From the NCBI RefSeq assembly GCF_003574445.1, contig NZ_KZ984554.1, positions 100,906 through 164,905 on the forward strand: a stretch of 64,000 nt of DNA. Reading direction: 5' to 3'. Both the position numbers and the translations under genes were made by a program. The stretch's first letter is position 1. The number at the start of each line of letters is the position of its first letter. Below the pieces are notes generated by a model. That model saw only the letters and a program-made list of their open reading frames with translations. It was not told the DNA's origin and ran no database searches. Positions 8,889 to 16,073 of this stretch are shown in pieces. The DNA is from Streptomyces sp. YIM 130001 (GTDB lineage: Bacteria > Actinomycetota > Actinomycetes > Streptomycetales > Streptomycetaceae).

Positions 8889-9604
8889 GGACACCGCCGG
8901 AGAATGAGGAGGAGGTTCCAGGTGGCGACTTCTCGCAGGCCGGGCACCTTGGCGACGGCTCCGGCGAGGAACGGCCAGTAGCGGGACCTGGCCGAGACGA
9001 CCTGGACGTCGTCGCGGGCCCGCACCTGTTTGAGGGTGGGCCCGATGTGGATGGCGTGGAGGTTCTCGCCGAGGGTGTGCTTGACGGGCTTGCCGGTGCG
9101 GCGCTGGTAGCGGCTGACCGCCCGGTCGGCGCCCAGGTAGTGCCAGGGCGCCCATTCGTGGCCGCCCCACGGCGAGTACCAATTGGTGAACGAGACGTAG
9201 ATGAGCCCACCGGGCCGCGTCACCCGGACCATCTCGCTGAGGAACGTCCCCGGATCGTCCACGTGCTCGAGGACGTTGGAGGAGAACGACACATCGGCGA
9301 CGCCGTCCGCGAGCGGCAGCAGATAGCCGTCGGCGAGCACGGTGCCCTCCGGCGGACGGCTGCCGATCTCACCGGCGTCGGGCTCGAAGAGGTAGCTCTG
9401 CGCGCCGCGGCGCCGGAACTCCTCGGTGAAGTAGCCCCCGCCGCCGCCGATGTCGACGACGACGCGGTCCTTCAGCGGGACGTAACGCTCGACCTGGTTC
9501 GCCGCGTCCCGGGCGAGCAGGGTGTACGTGTGCTCGGGGTCCTGCTGTTCGCGCATGAACGCCCGGAACAGCGTGACCGATCTGCGGATCGACGGGTCCT
9601 TCAC
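8885..9604 (-). CDS. Class I SAM-dependent methyltransferase
   Basis: 239 residues starting with GTG at 9604, in a GTGA overlap with the glycosyltransferase stop. Motif I is VVVDIGGGGGYFTEEF at about residues 48-63; SYLFEPDAGE gives the ribose-binding acid; SFSSNVLEHVDDPGTFL and MVRVTRPGGLIYVSF are the standard later motifs of Methyltransf_11 proteins. Enzymes of this type next to glycosyltransferases commonly methylate sugars. The longer reading frame upstream of 9604 is rejected because it lies inside the glycosyltransferase gene. Confidence 0.85.
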   Translation of the reverse strand: MKDPSIRRSVTLFRAFMREQQDPEHTYTLLARDAANQVERYVPLKDRVVVDIGGGGGYFTEEFRRRGAQSYLFEPDAGEIGSRPPEGTVLADGYLLPLADGVADVSFSSNVLEHVDDPGTFLSEMVRVTRPGGLIYVSFTNWYSPWGGHEWAPWHYLGADRAVSRYQRRTGKPVKHTLGENLHAIHIGPTLKQVRARDDVQVVSARSRYWPFLAGAVAKVPGLREVATWNLLLILRRCP

Positions 9605-10797
9605 GTGCGCCGGCCCTTCGTTCTGCGCGGATCTCCCGGCGCGCTCGCCGCGGCTGCCGTCTCCACCGCCTCGGCCGCGACGGCGCGGAACTGCCGGACG
9701 GTGTTGGACCAGCGATAGTCGGCCGCGCGGTCGGCGGCGGCCTTGCCGAAGGCGGTACGGCGCTCCGCGGACAGCGCGAGGGTGCACCAGGCGGCGGCGA
9801 AGGACGACTCGCCGCGGGCGAGCACCCCGGTGACGCCGTCCTCGATGGAGTCCCTGAGACCGGGGACGTCGAAGCCGATCGCGGGCGTGGCCCGGGTCGC
9901 GGCCTCGGTGACGACGAGCCCCCAGCCCTCGACGGCGGACGGATGGAGCAGCAGCCAGGCGGCGCAGAGCAGGCGGTGCTTCTCCGCCTCGGATATGTGC
10001 CCGGTGAACTGCACGGAAGGACCGGCCATCCGCTCGAGGCGCTCGCGCTCGGGACCGTCGCCGACGATGACGAGCCGCCCGCCGGTAACGGGTCTGACCC
10101 GCTCCCACAGGCGGAGCAGCAGATCGATCCGCTTGTACTCGACGAGCCGTCCCATCGCGAGGAACAGTGGCTCGTCGCTGCGGGGTTCGAGCGGCCCGGG
10201 CTCCTCGACACCGTTGTGCACGATGCGGATCCGCTCGCCCGGCACCCCGATCGACTCGAGCGCACCGGCGGTCGAGGGCGACACCGCCACCAGGAGATTG
10301 CCGCGCTGCGCGCCGGCCAGCGCCCAGTGCTCGAGCTTGCGTCCGAGCCGGGCCGCGGGGGCCGGGTAGCGCATCCCCCACAGGTCGGTGTGCACATGGT
10401 TGACCAGGCACAGGGTGGGTCCCCGGTGCCACAGCGGTGCCAGGTACGGCATGCCGTTGCAGACCTCGACGAGCAGATCGCAGTCGCCGACCTGCCGGGT
10501 GAAGGTGCTGCGGGCCTTCAGGTAGTGGCCCAGGTCCCCGCCCGCAGAGACCACCCGGTAGTCCCGGTACGCGGCTGGGCCGCCGCACAACAGGGTGACC
10601 TGGTGGCCGCTCCGGGTGAGCCCGTCGGCGAGCTGGTCGACGAGCAGTTCGGAGCCGCCGGCGGCCGCGTTGCCGAGGTCGCGGCGGGACAGGAAGACGA
10701 TGCGGCGAGGGTGCGGTGCGGCCGTGCCCGGCACGGCACGGTGCAGAGCCTCCCGGGGCTGTGAGTCGCGCAGGGAAGGAGGTACGTGCTGGGGCAT
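9601..10797 (-). CDS. Family 4 (GT-B) glycosyltransferase
   Basis: 398 residues. The N-terminal Rossmann half begins at RRIVFLSRRDLGNAAAGGSE (about 31-50), with the Gly-rich acceptor-binding loop, and the C-terminal half has LFLAMGRLVEYKRIDLLLRL, RLVIVGDGPERERLE and the EX7E-type nucleotide-sugar site SAVEGWGLVVTEAA typical of GT4 retaining enzymes. No membrane segment, so it acts on the cytoplasmic side. It is the first gene of the tightly overlapping minus-strand operon and likely supplies an early sugar transfer for the glycan that the AftD-like enzyme later decorates outside. Confidence 0.88.
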   Translation of the reverse strand: MPQHVPPSLRDSQPREALHRAVPGTAAPHPRRIVFLSRRDLGNAAAGGSELLVDQLADGLTRSGHQVTLLCGGPAAYRDYRVVSAGGDLGHYLKARSTFTRQVGDCDLLVEVCNGMPYLAPLWHRGPTLCLVNHVHTDLWGMRYPAPAARLGRKLEHWALAGAQRGNLLVAVSPSTAGALESIGVPGERIRIVHNGVEEPGPLEPRSDEPLFLAMGRLVEYKRIDLLLRLWERVRPVTGGRLVIVGDGPERERLERMAGPSVQFTGHISEAEKHRLLCAAWLLLHPSAVEGWGLVVTEAATRATPAIGFDVPGLRDSIEDGVTGVLARGESSFAAAWCTLALSAERRTAFGKAAADRAADYRWSNTVRQFRAVAAEAVETAAAASAPGDPRRTKGRRT

Positions 10798-10859
10798 CCG
10801 TGCTCCAACTCGTCTCGGGGTGCGGTGACGGAGATGCGATGGCAGGTGGTGCGTTCCCG

Positions 10860-10877
10860 GGCCCCTCGCAAGGGGCC
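10860..10877. terminator. Small hairpin between DUF3068 gene and the glycan operon
   Basis: GGCCCCT-CGCA-AGGGGCC, a perfect 7-bp stem with a 4-base loop, in the 273-base gap between the DUF3068 gene and the glycosyltransferase. It could end or attenuate transcription coming from the DUF3068 gene. No T-run follows. I see nothing else in this gap. Confidence 0.35.
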
Positions 10878-11070
10878 GGGACTGACCGGGGAGGCCGTGG
10901 AGCGGGGGATGGTGGTGGAACTCCGTTTGTCCGGCAGCCAGTTGTCTGTGTGCTGGCTGTGTTCATTCGGTGGGGATGGACAGTTTTCGCCGACGCGTTC
11001 GATGCGGCTACTCACGGAAGTGACAATTTCACGCGCAGTTGACACTGACGTCTCATCACTTCGTTGTGAA

Positions 11071-12018
11071 TTACTGCGTGGATCGCGGTTCCCGGCCCCG
11101 TACGACCAGAACACCGCCCACCGCCACCACCGCGAGTCCGACGCCTCCGGTGCCCACCGGCAGTACCTCGCCGACGAGTTGGAGCCGGCTGCTGTCGTCG
11201 TCGGCGAGAGCCACCTGCTTCTTCTGCGTGTCGGCGTTGAAGACCATCTTCTTGCTGTCGAGCAGCACCACCGCGTCCTTGTCCGAACCCGGCTTGCGGA
11301 GCGTCTTCCTGGGACCGATCTGGGCGTTGATGATGCGGCCGGTGCGCTCGTCCACGACCAGTTCGATGCCGTGGTTGGCGTACCACTCCTCGGCGAGGAC
11401 CTGACCGGCCTTCGAGCCGACCAGAGTGCCCGGGACCTGGCGTGTTCCGGTCTTGGCCGGCTCCACGGAACCGGTGAACCGGAGCCCCTCGTAGCCCTGG
11501 ATCTTCTTGGTGCCGCGGTACTTCAGCGGCACGGTGGCGCCGAGGGTGTTGTCCCACCAGGTGTACGAGCGCTTCTCCACGTCGAAGGGGAACTTCAGGT
11601 ACGCCTCGCCCTCGAAGTACGGCTCCTCCTGGCAGCAGTGCACCGGGGAGTTGGTCTGCCGGTCGGTGACCCAGCGCTCCAGGGTCCACTGCAGCGAGTC
11701 GTGCGGATCCTCGGCGGGCAGCGACTTGTCCGGATCCACCGAGGTCGACACGTCCCAGATGGCCCGGCCGCTCTTCTCGCTGTCGGCGACGTCGCCGCGG
11801 ACCTGGCGGGTGATCGTCAGGTTCTCGTCTCGGACGGTCTCGACTTTTCCGGTGTCGAAGTACGCGCCCTTTCCCTCGAAAATTGTGGTCACGTCGATGT
11901 CCACGGGCGTGCGCTTGGCCCGCGGTTCGACGTACCAGGCAAGCATCGGTGCGAGTACCAGGAGGAAGACCCCGACACCCAGCACGATCAGCGAAAACGG
12001 GGAAGCAGTACGGCGCAT
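11071..12018 (-). CDS. DUF3068 (PorA-like) membrane-anchored protein
   Basis: 315 residues with one N-terminal membrane segment (SLIVLGVGVFLLVLAPMLAWY, about 8-28), a long extracytoplasmic domain and a second hydrophobic segment close to the C-terminus (GGVGLAVVAVGGVLVV). The layout and the motif RTPVDIDVTTIFEG are those of DUF3068, a family found in actinobacteria beside envelope-glycan genes. Start at 12018 is chosen because CTGGAG lies about 8 bases upstream; the longer frame to 12093 adds a charged, unconserved-looking stretch. Function is unknown. Its position upstream of the AftD-type operon, same strand, suggests a role in the same envelope process. Confidence 0.78.
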   Translation of the reverse strand: MRRTASPFSLIVLGVGVFLLVLAPMLAWYVEPRAKRTPVDIDVTTIFEGKGAYFDTGKVETVRDENLTITRQVRGDVADSEKSGRAIWDVSTSVDPDKSLPAEDPHDSLQWTLERWVTDRQTNSPVHCCQEEPYFEGEAYLKFPFDVEKRSYTWWDNTLGATVPLKYRGTKKIQGYEGLRFTGSVEPAKTGTRQVPGTLVGSKAGQVLAEEWYANHGIELVVDERTGRIINAQIGPRKTLRKPGSDKDAVVLLDSKKMVFNADTQKKQVALADDDSSRLQLVGEVLPVGTGGVGLAVVAVGGVLVVRGREPRSTQ

Positions 12019-12127
12019 CCGGGTACTCCAGAGGGTTTTGGGGCGGCTCGGAGGAGGCTCACTGCCGCGAGAAAACGAGTCGGAAAAACGCACCTGCGCA
12101 TCTGGGCCGGGAACCGTAGGCGCACCC

Positions 12128-12149
12128 TTGACGAACTGTCAATCGATTG
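12128..12149. promoter_or_regulatory. Overlapping palindromes in the divergent DUF3068 / pucR-unit gap
   Basis: TTGAC-GAACT-GTCAA (12128-12142) overlaps a perfect 10-bp palindrome CAATCGATTG (12140-12149). The AT-rich patch lies between two divergently transcribed units in an otherwise GC-rich region, as expected for an operator. I cannot assign a protein to it. Confidence 0.35.
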
Positions 12150-12224
12150 TCGACACTGGGCTACTGCCGGTTGGGGCCGGCGGGGGACTGGTGGGTAACC
12201 TCCGACAGAGAGGCTGAACCTGCC

Positions 12225-12377
12225 ATGCACAGACTCGTGGCCGCAGGACTCACCGCGGCCCTGGCCGCCGCACTCGCCGTGGGCGCGGCCTTCGGCATCG
12301 TCGCGATGCTCGACGCCACACCGGAGCAGCCGAACACGCCGCTCGTCACCTACGAGACGGCCCAGCGGGAGCGCTGA
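12225..12377 (+). CDS. Small single-helix membrane protein (50 aa)
   Basis: 50 residues: MHRLVAAG, then an Ala-rich hydrophobic stretch to about residue 29 (LTAALAAALAVGAAFGIVAM), then a short polar tail ending TYETAQRER. The tail may lie outside, as a membrane-anchored or weak signal-peptide protein. It resembles the small actinobacterial proteins I know as the SPW_0924 family, but I name this with caution. It ends 4 bases before the PucR regulator and is probably its operon partner. No function is known to me. Confidence 0.65.
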   Translation: MHRLVAAGLTAALAAALAVGAAFGIVAMLDATPEQPNTPLVTYETAQRER

Positions 12378-12381
12378 CCGG

Positions 12382-13578
12382 ATGCCCGCCCGATCGGCCT
12401 GGCGCGATGTGCCACGGCTGCAGGTGAAGCAGTTCGCCGCGCTCGCCATGGACGAAGTACCGCAGCTCGCGCAGGACATCCTGCGCGAGATCCGCCGCGA
12501 GTATCCCCATCTGCCCGTCGTGCTCGACGAGTCGGGCGAGCCGATGGCACTCGTGGGCATCCGGCGCGCCCTGGAGGGCTTCGTCAAGCAACTGGTGCTC
12601 ACCGAGGGCCGGCCGCGCTATCTCCCGGAAGTCTTCCAGGAGTTCGGTCGCGGCGAGGGCCTGAACGGCCGCAGTCTCGACTCGCTGCAGGCCATCTACC
12701 GTCTCGGGGTGCGGCTGGCCTGGCGCCGCCTCGCCGAGATCGGGCAGCAGATCGAGATCCCGCCGCCCGCGATGTACGAGCTCGCCGAATCCGGATTCGA
12801 GTACTTGGACGGCCTGGTGGACGAATCGGTGCGCGGCTACGCGGAGGCGGCGGCCCGCCAGGCCGGTGAACGCCTGCGGCTGCAGCGCAAGTTGATGGAA
12901 CTCCTGCTCGCCGACCACCCGCGCGGCGACCATGCGGACGCACTCAAGGAGCGGGCGGCCCGCGTCGGTTGGCCGCTGCCCGAGAGAGTGGCCGTCGGCG
13001 TCCTGCGCCGGCCCGCCCGCGAGGCGATGGCCCCGGCGGTTGGCCAGGGCGTGCTGCTCGACATGGAGACCGAGCAGCCCCGCATGGTCGTACCCGAACC
13101 GGGCGCCGCGGGCCGCCCCGAACTGCTGCGCCGAGCCATGGCCGGCTGGTCCGGCGCGATCGGTCCGCCGGTGCCGCTGGTGGACGCGGCGAAGTCGCTG
13201 CGGTGGGCGGAGGCCGCGGTCGGTCTGATGGGGCGCGGACTGCTGCCTGCGGGCGAGGTGTTGTTCTGCACGGAGCACACCGAGGCGCTGGTGCTGCTGC
13301 AGCCCGAGGAGCTGATCGACGACCTGGCCGGCCGCTGCCTCGCGCCGCTCCAGCTCTGCGGGCCCGCGCATGCGCGGCGGCTCGCGGAGACCTTGCTCGC
13401 CTGGCTCGAGACCCGGGGCGGCGCCCCGGAGGTGGCCTCCCGCCTCGGCGTCCACCCCCAGACGGTCCGCTACCGCCTGCGCCAGATCCGCGAACTCTGG
13501 GGCGACGAGATCGACGACCCCGACCACCGCTTCCAGCTCGAACTGGTGTTACGGGCCCAACGCTTGAGGGGTTCCTGA
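12382..13578 (+). CDS. PucR-family transcriptional regulator containing a TTA codon
   Basis: 398 residues. The C-terminal 60 residues are the PucR helix-turn-helix: LAWLETRGGAPEVASRLGVHPQTVRYRLRQIRELWGD-type sequence around 335-375. The middle, about 170-300, is the weakly conserved GGDEF-like/CdaR region seen in such regulators, and the N-terminus is helical. Ligand and targets are unknown. Codon 390 (13549-13551) is TTA, in frame, encoding Leu in LVLRAQ. In Streptomyces TTA is read only by the bldA tRNA, so synthesis of full-length protein should depend on development. The gene follows a 50-residue membrane protein with a 4-base gap and faces a MarR gene. Confidence 0.85.
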   Translation: MPARSAWRDVPRLQVKQFAALAMDEVPQLAQDILREIRREYPHLPVVLDESGEPMALVGIRRALEGFVKQLVLTEGRPRYLPEVFQEFGRGEGLNGRSLDSLQAIYRLGVRLAWRRLAEIGQQIEIPPPAMYELAESGFEYLDGLVDESVRGYAEAAARQAGERLRLQRKLMELLLADHPRGDHADALKERAARVGWPLPERVAVGVLRRPAREAMAPAVGQGVLLDMETEQPRMVVPEPGAAGRPELLRRAMAGWSGAIGPPVPLVDAAKSLRWAEAAVGLMGRGLLPAGEVLFCTEHTEALVLLQPEELIDDLAGRCLAPLQLCGPAHARRLAETLLAWLETRGGAPEVASRLGVHPQTVRYRLRQIRELWGDEIDDPDHRFQLELVLRAQRLRGS

Positions 13579-13655
13579 GCCGAGCCGACATGCGGCCGGC
13601 CGTAGGGGAGGGGTACCCGGGGCGACCCCCACACCCGCCTGACACGCCCAGCCGT

Positions 13656-13754
13656 TCCGGCACTCCGAACGTGTCCGGCATGCCAGGTCGCTCCGGCACT
13701 CCGAGCCTGTCCGGCGATCGAGGACATCTTTCAGCCCGTCCGGCGATCGAGGAC
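13656..13754. repeat. Short direct repeats downstream of pucR
   Basis: TCCGGCACTCCGA occurs at 13656-13668 and again at 13692-13704. Overlapping the end of this, a 22-base unit containing GTCCGGCGATCGAGGAC occurs at 13704-13725 and 13733-13754 with one mismatch. The latter unit is of a kind scattered in intergenic regions of many Streptomyces genomes. It lies between two convergent genes. Confidence 0.7.
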
Positions 13755-13760
13755 GAGGCC

Positions 13761-13778
13761 GCCAGGCCCACGCCTGGC
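13761..13778. terminator. Hairpin between convergent pucR and marR genes
   Basis: GCCAGGC-CCAC-GCCTGGC, a perfect 7-bp stem with a 4-base loop. Its place between two convergent genes suggests a bidirectional terminator without a T-run, as is usual in Streptomyces. Confidence 0.5.
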
Positions 13779-13836
13779 ACCTCCCCAGCCACCGCCCGGC
13801 GGCTGCGACCCAGGGCTCGGCCCCGTACCGCTCACC

Positions 13837-14298
13837 TCAGTCGCCGGAGGGGCTCGCTTCAGGGTCCAGCCCCAACATCCGTTGAAGCAGTCCGCGCAGG
13901 ACGTATCGCTCGTCCCGGGACAGGGACGCGAGAGGCGCCCGCGCGAAATCCAGCCCGTCCCGCAACTCTCCCGCGGCCTCACCGCCGGCCGAGGTGACCG
14001 CCGCGAGCTTCACCCGCCGGTCCGCGGGATCAGGCCGCCGCTCCACCAGTCCCCGCGCCTCGAGCCGGTCCACTATCCCCGTCACGTTCGACGGCTCGCA
14101 CTTCAGCTTCGCGGCGATCCGCCGCATCGGCATCGGTTCGAGCGCCAGCAGGCCGAGTACCCGAGCCTGCGCCCCGGTCAGCCCGTGCTGCGCCGCCGCC
14201 TGCTCGTACTCCTCGTAGTACCGCGCCACGACGGAACCGATCAGCTGGACCACCTCGAGGGTCAGGGGATCGGTCGGGGGCGTTCGGGTGCTGGCCAT
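13837..14298 (-). CDS. MarR-family transcriptional regulator
   Basis: 153 residues with the winged-helix MarR fold: ARVLGLLALEPMPMRRIAAKLKCEPSNVTGIVDRLEARGLVERR spans the recognition helix and DPADRRVKLAAVTSAG the wing. Start at 14298 (MASTRTPPT); a further 20-codon extension runs through the divergent promoter and is rejected. It is divergent from an NADP-dependent oxidoreductase, and MarR proteins usually repress the divergent gene until a small phenolic or oxidant binds. Although ohr lies beyond that oxidoreductase, the N-terminal Cys typical of OhrR is absent; the one cysteine is in the DNA-binding helix region. Confidence 0.87.
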   Translation of the reverse strand: MASTRTPPTDPLTLEVVQLIGSVVARYYEEYEQAAAQHGLTGAQARVLGLLALEPMPMRRIAAKLKCEPSNVTGIVDRLEARGLVERRPDPADRRVKLAAVTSAGGEAAGELRDGLDFARAPLASLSRDERYVLRGLLQRMLGLDPEASPSGD

Positions 14299-14320
14299 AC
14301 CGCCGAGCGTACCCGTTTGC

Positions 14321-14362
14321 TTGACAACATGAAATATCCAGGCGCATGGTTGTTTCATCTAC
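14321..14362. promoter_or_regulatory. Divergent promoter with MarR-type inverted repeats
   Basis: The gap between marR and the oxidoreductase is the only AT-rich stretch nearby. It has TTGACA at 14321-14326, ATGAAA at 14329-14334 mirrored by TTTCAT at 14353-14358, and a smaller repeat TTCA-TCTAC-TGAA. This is a plausible -35 element overlapped by an operator for the adjacent MarR protein. A convincing -10 is not visible. Confidence 0.45.
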
Positions 14363-14401
14363 TGAAGTAAATGGCGCAGCAGCAATGGAGGCCGCATCCC
14401 C

Positions 14402-15424
14402 GTGACCGCACAGCCCGCACTCCCCGCCACCAGCCGTGCCTGGCACCTCGTCGCCCGCCCGCACGGCTGGCCGAAGCCCGAGGACTTCGCGCTGCGGGAG
14501 ACCCCCGTCACCGAGCCCGCCGACGGCGCGATCCTGGTGCGCAACGTGCACTTCTCGGTCGACCCGTACATGCGCGGCCGGATGAACGACGTGAAGTCCT
14601 ACGTCCCGCCGTACAAGCTCGACGCCCCCATGGACGGCGGCGCGGTCGGCGAGGTCGTCGCCTCCGGCTCCCCGGACTTCGCCGTGGGCGACCACGTCGT
14701 GCACGGACTCGGCTGGCGCGAGTACGCCGAGGTCCCGGCGCGGCACGCCACCCGCATCGACCCCTCGGCCGCCCCGCTCTCCGCCTACCTCGGCGTGCTC
14801 GGCATGCCGGGCCTGACCGCGTACGCCGGACTCCTCGAGGTCGCTTCCCTCAAGGAGGGCGACACGGTCTTCGTCTCCGGCGCCGCGGGTGCCGTGGGCA
14901 GCCAGGTCGGCCAGATCGCCAAGCTCAAGGGCGCCGCCCGCGTCATCGGCTCGGCCGGCTCGGACGACAAGGTCAAGCTGCTCACCGAGGAGTACGGCTT
15001 CGACGCGGCGTTCAACTACAAGAACGGCCCCGTCGCCGAGCAGCTCAAGGCGGCGGCCCCCGACGGCATCGACGTCTACTTCGACAATGTGGGCGGCGAC
15101 CATCTCGAGGCCGCAATCAGCCGGGCCAACCTGCACGCCCGCATCGTCATCTGCGGCATGATCGCGAGCTACAACGCCACCGAGCCCACCCCGGGCCCGC
15201 GCAACATGGCCATGATCATCGGCAAGCGGCTGCGCATCGAGGGCATGCTCGTCTCGGACCACAGCAACCTGCAGCCGCAGTTCGTACGGGACGTGGCGGG
15301 CTGGATCGCCTCGGGCGAACTGAAGTACCGCGAGACCTTCACCGAGGGCGTCGAGAACGGCGTGGACGCGTTCCTCGGCGTGCTGAGCGGCGCGAACACC
15401 GGGAAGATGATCGTCAGTCTGTGA
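14402..15424 (+). CDS. NADP-dependent oxidoreductase, zinc-independent MDR (CurA/leukotriene B4 dehydrogenase) type
   Basis: 340 residues beginning with GTG. Family marks are VDPYMRGRMND near residues 57-67, the coenzyme loop SGAAGAVGSQVGQIAKLKG (about 159-177), VIGSAGSDDKV, and YFDNVGGDHLEAA (about 227-239). No zinc ligands of classical alcohol dehydrogenases are seen. Such enzymes reduce the double bond of alpha,beta-unsaturated aldehydes and ketones with NADPH, detoxifying reactive electrophiles. Control by the divergent MarR regulator is likely. Ohr lies 107 bases downstream, behind a hairpin, suggesting a shared oxidative or electrophile stress theme. Confidence 0.88.
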   Translation: MTAQPALPATSRAWHLVARPHGWPKPEDFALRETPVTEPADGAILVRNVHFSVDPYMRGRMNDVKSYVPPYKLDAPMDGGAVGEVVASGSPDFAVGDHVVHGLGWREYAEVPARHATRIDPSAAPLSAYLGVLGMPGLTAYAGLLEVASLKEGDTVFVSGAAGAVGSQVGQIAKLKGAARVIGSAGSDDKVKLLTEEYGFDAAFNYKNGPVAEQLKAAAPDGIDVYFDNVGGDHLEAAISRANLHARIVICGMIASYNATEPTPGPRNMAMIIGKRLRIEGMLVSDHSNLQPQFVRDVAGWIASGELKYRETFTEGVENGVDAFLGVLSGANTGKMIVSL

Positions 15425-15428
15425 AGGG

Positions 15429-15456
15429 CGCGGTTGCGCCACCCGGCGCGACCGCG
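15429..15456. terminator. Hairpin between the oxidoreductase and ohr
   Basis: A 12-bp stem with one G-U pair and loop ACCC (CGCGGTTGCGCC paired with GGCGCGACCGCG) starting a few bases after the oxidoreductase stop. It may end that transcript or attenuate read-through into ohr. Confidence 0.5.
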
Positions 15457-15531
15457 GTTAGTCTTCATGGAGCAGATCGCCGGGGGTCGTGGGCGCGAGC
15501 CCCGGGCGACGCAAGAGCAAGGAAAGCAGAT

Positions 15532-15957
15532 ATGGGCATCCAGCACTCCGACGTGAAGTACACGGCCGTCGCCACCGCCGAGAACGGCCGTGACGGCAAG
15601 GTCGCCACCGACGACGGCAAGCTCGACGTCGTCGTCAACCCGCCGAAGGAGATGGGCGGTTCCGGCGCGGGCACCAACCCGGAGCAGCTCTTCGCCGCCG
15701 GCTACGCGGCCTGCTTCCAGGGCGCCCTCGGCGTCGTGGCGCGCAACGAGAAGGCCGACATCTCCGGCTCCCGCATCACCGCCGAGGTCGGCATCGGCAC
15801 CAACGACGACGGCTTCGGCATCATCGTCACCATCAAGGGCTCCTTCCCCGGCCAGGACGAGGCGACCGCCAAGGCCCTGCTCGAGAAGGCCCACCAGGTC
15901 TGCCCGTACTCGAAGGCCACCCGCGGCAACATCACGGTGGACCTCGCGGTCGTCTGA
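15532..15957 (+). CDS. ohr: Organic hydroperoxide resistance protein Ohr
   Basis: 141 residues of the Ohr branch of OsmC. The peroxidatic cysteine is Cys61 in AGYAACFQGAL and the resolving one Cys124 in HQVCPYSKATRGN; Arg20 and Glu51, the residues that polarise the active site in characterised Ohr proteins, are at the expected places. Ohr reduces organic hydroperoxides such as lipid peroxides using lipoyl-linked thiols. The ATG at 15532 is preceded by AAGGAAAG. The gene ends just before a strong terminator and is likely transcribed alone. Confidence 0.93.
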   Translation: MGIQHSDVKYTAVATAENGRDGKVATDDGKLDVVVNPPKEMGGSGAGTNPEQLFAAGYAACFQGALGVVARNEKADISGSRITAEVGIGTNDDGFGIIVTIKGSFPGQDEATAKALLEKAHQVCPYSKATRGNITVDLAVV

Positions 15958-16023
15958 CCAGCACACAGCGCGCCGTACGCGGCACCGGCAGCCGTGCGCT
16001 GCCGGCTCCGCGGGACAGCACGA

Positions 16024-16056
16024 GGGCGGCCCCTCCGGACACCGGAGGGGCCGCCC
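16024..16056. terminator. Strong terminator after ohr (convergent with the M14 gene)
   Basis: A perfect 15-bp stem with a 3-base loop: left arm 16024-16038 begins GGGCGGCCCC, right arm 16042-16056. It lies between convergent ohr and carboxypeptidase genes and can serve both. Confidence 0.85.
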
Positions 16057-16073
16057 TTCGCCGTATGGCCCGG

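Noticed and set aside
14371..15531. Long frame joined to Ohr at its N-terminus
   Set aside because: It runs in another frame through the oxidoreductase. Ohr has its own start and standard length.
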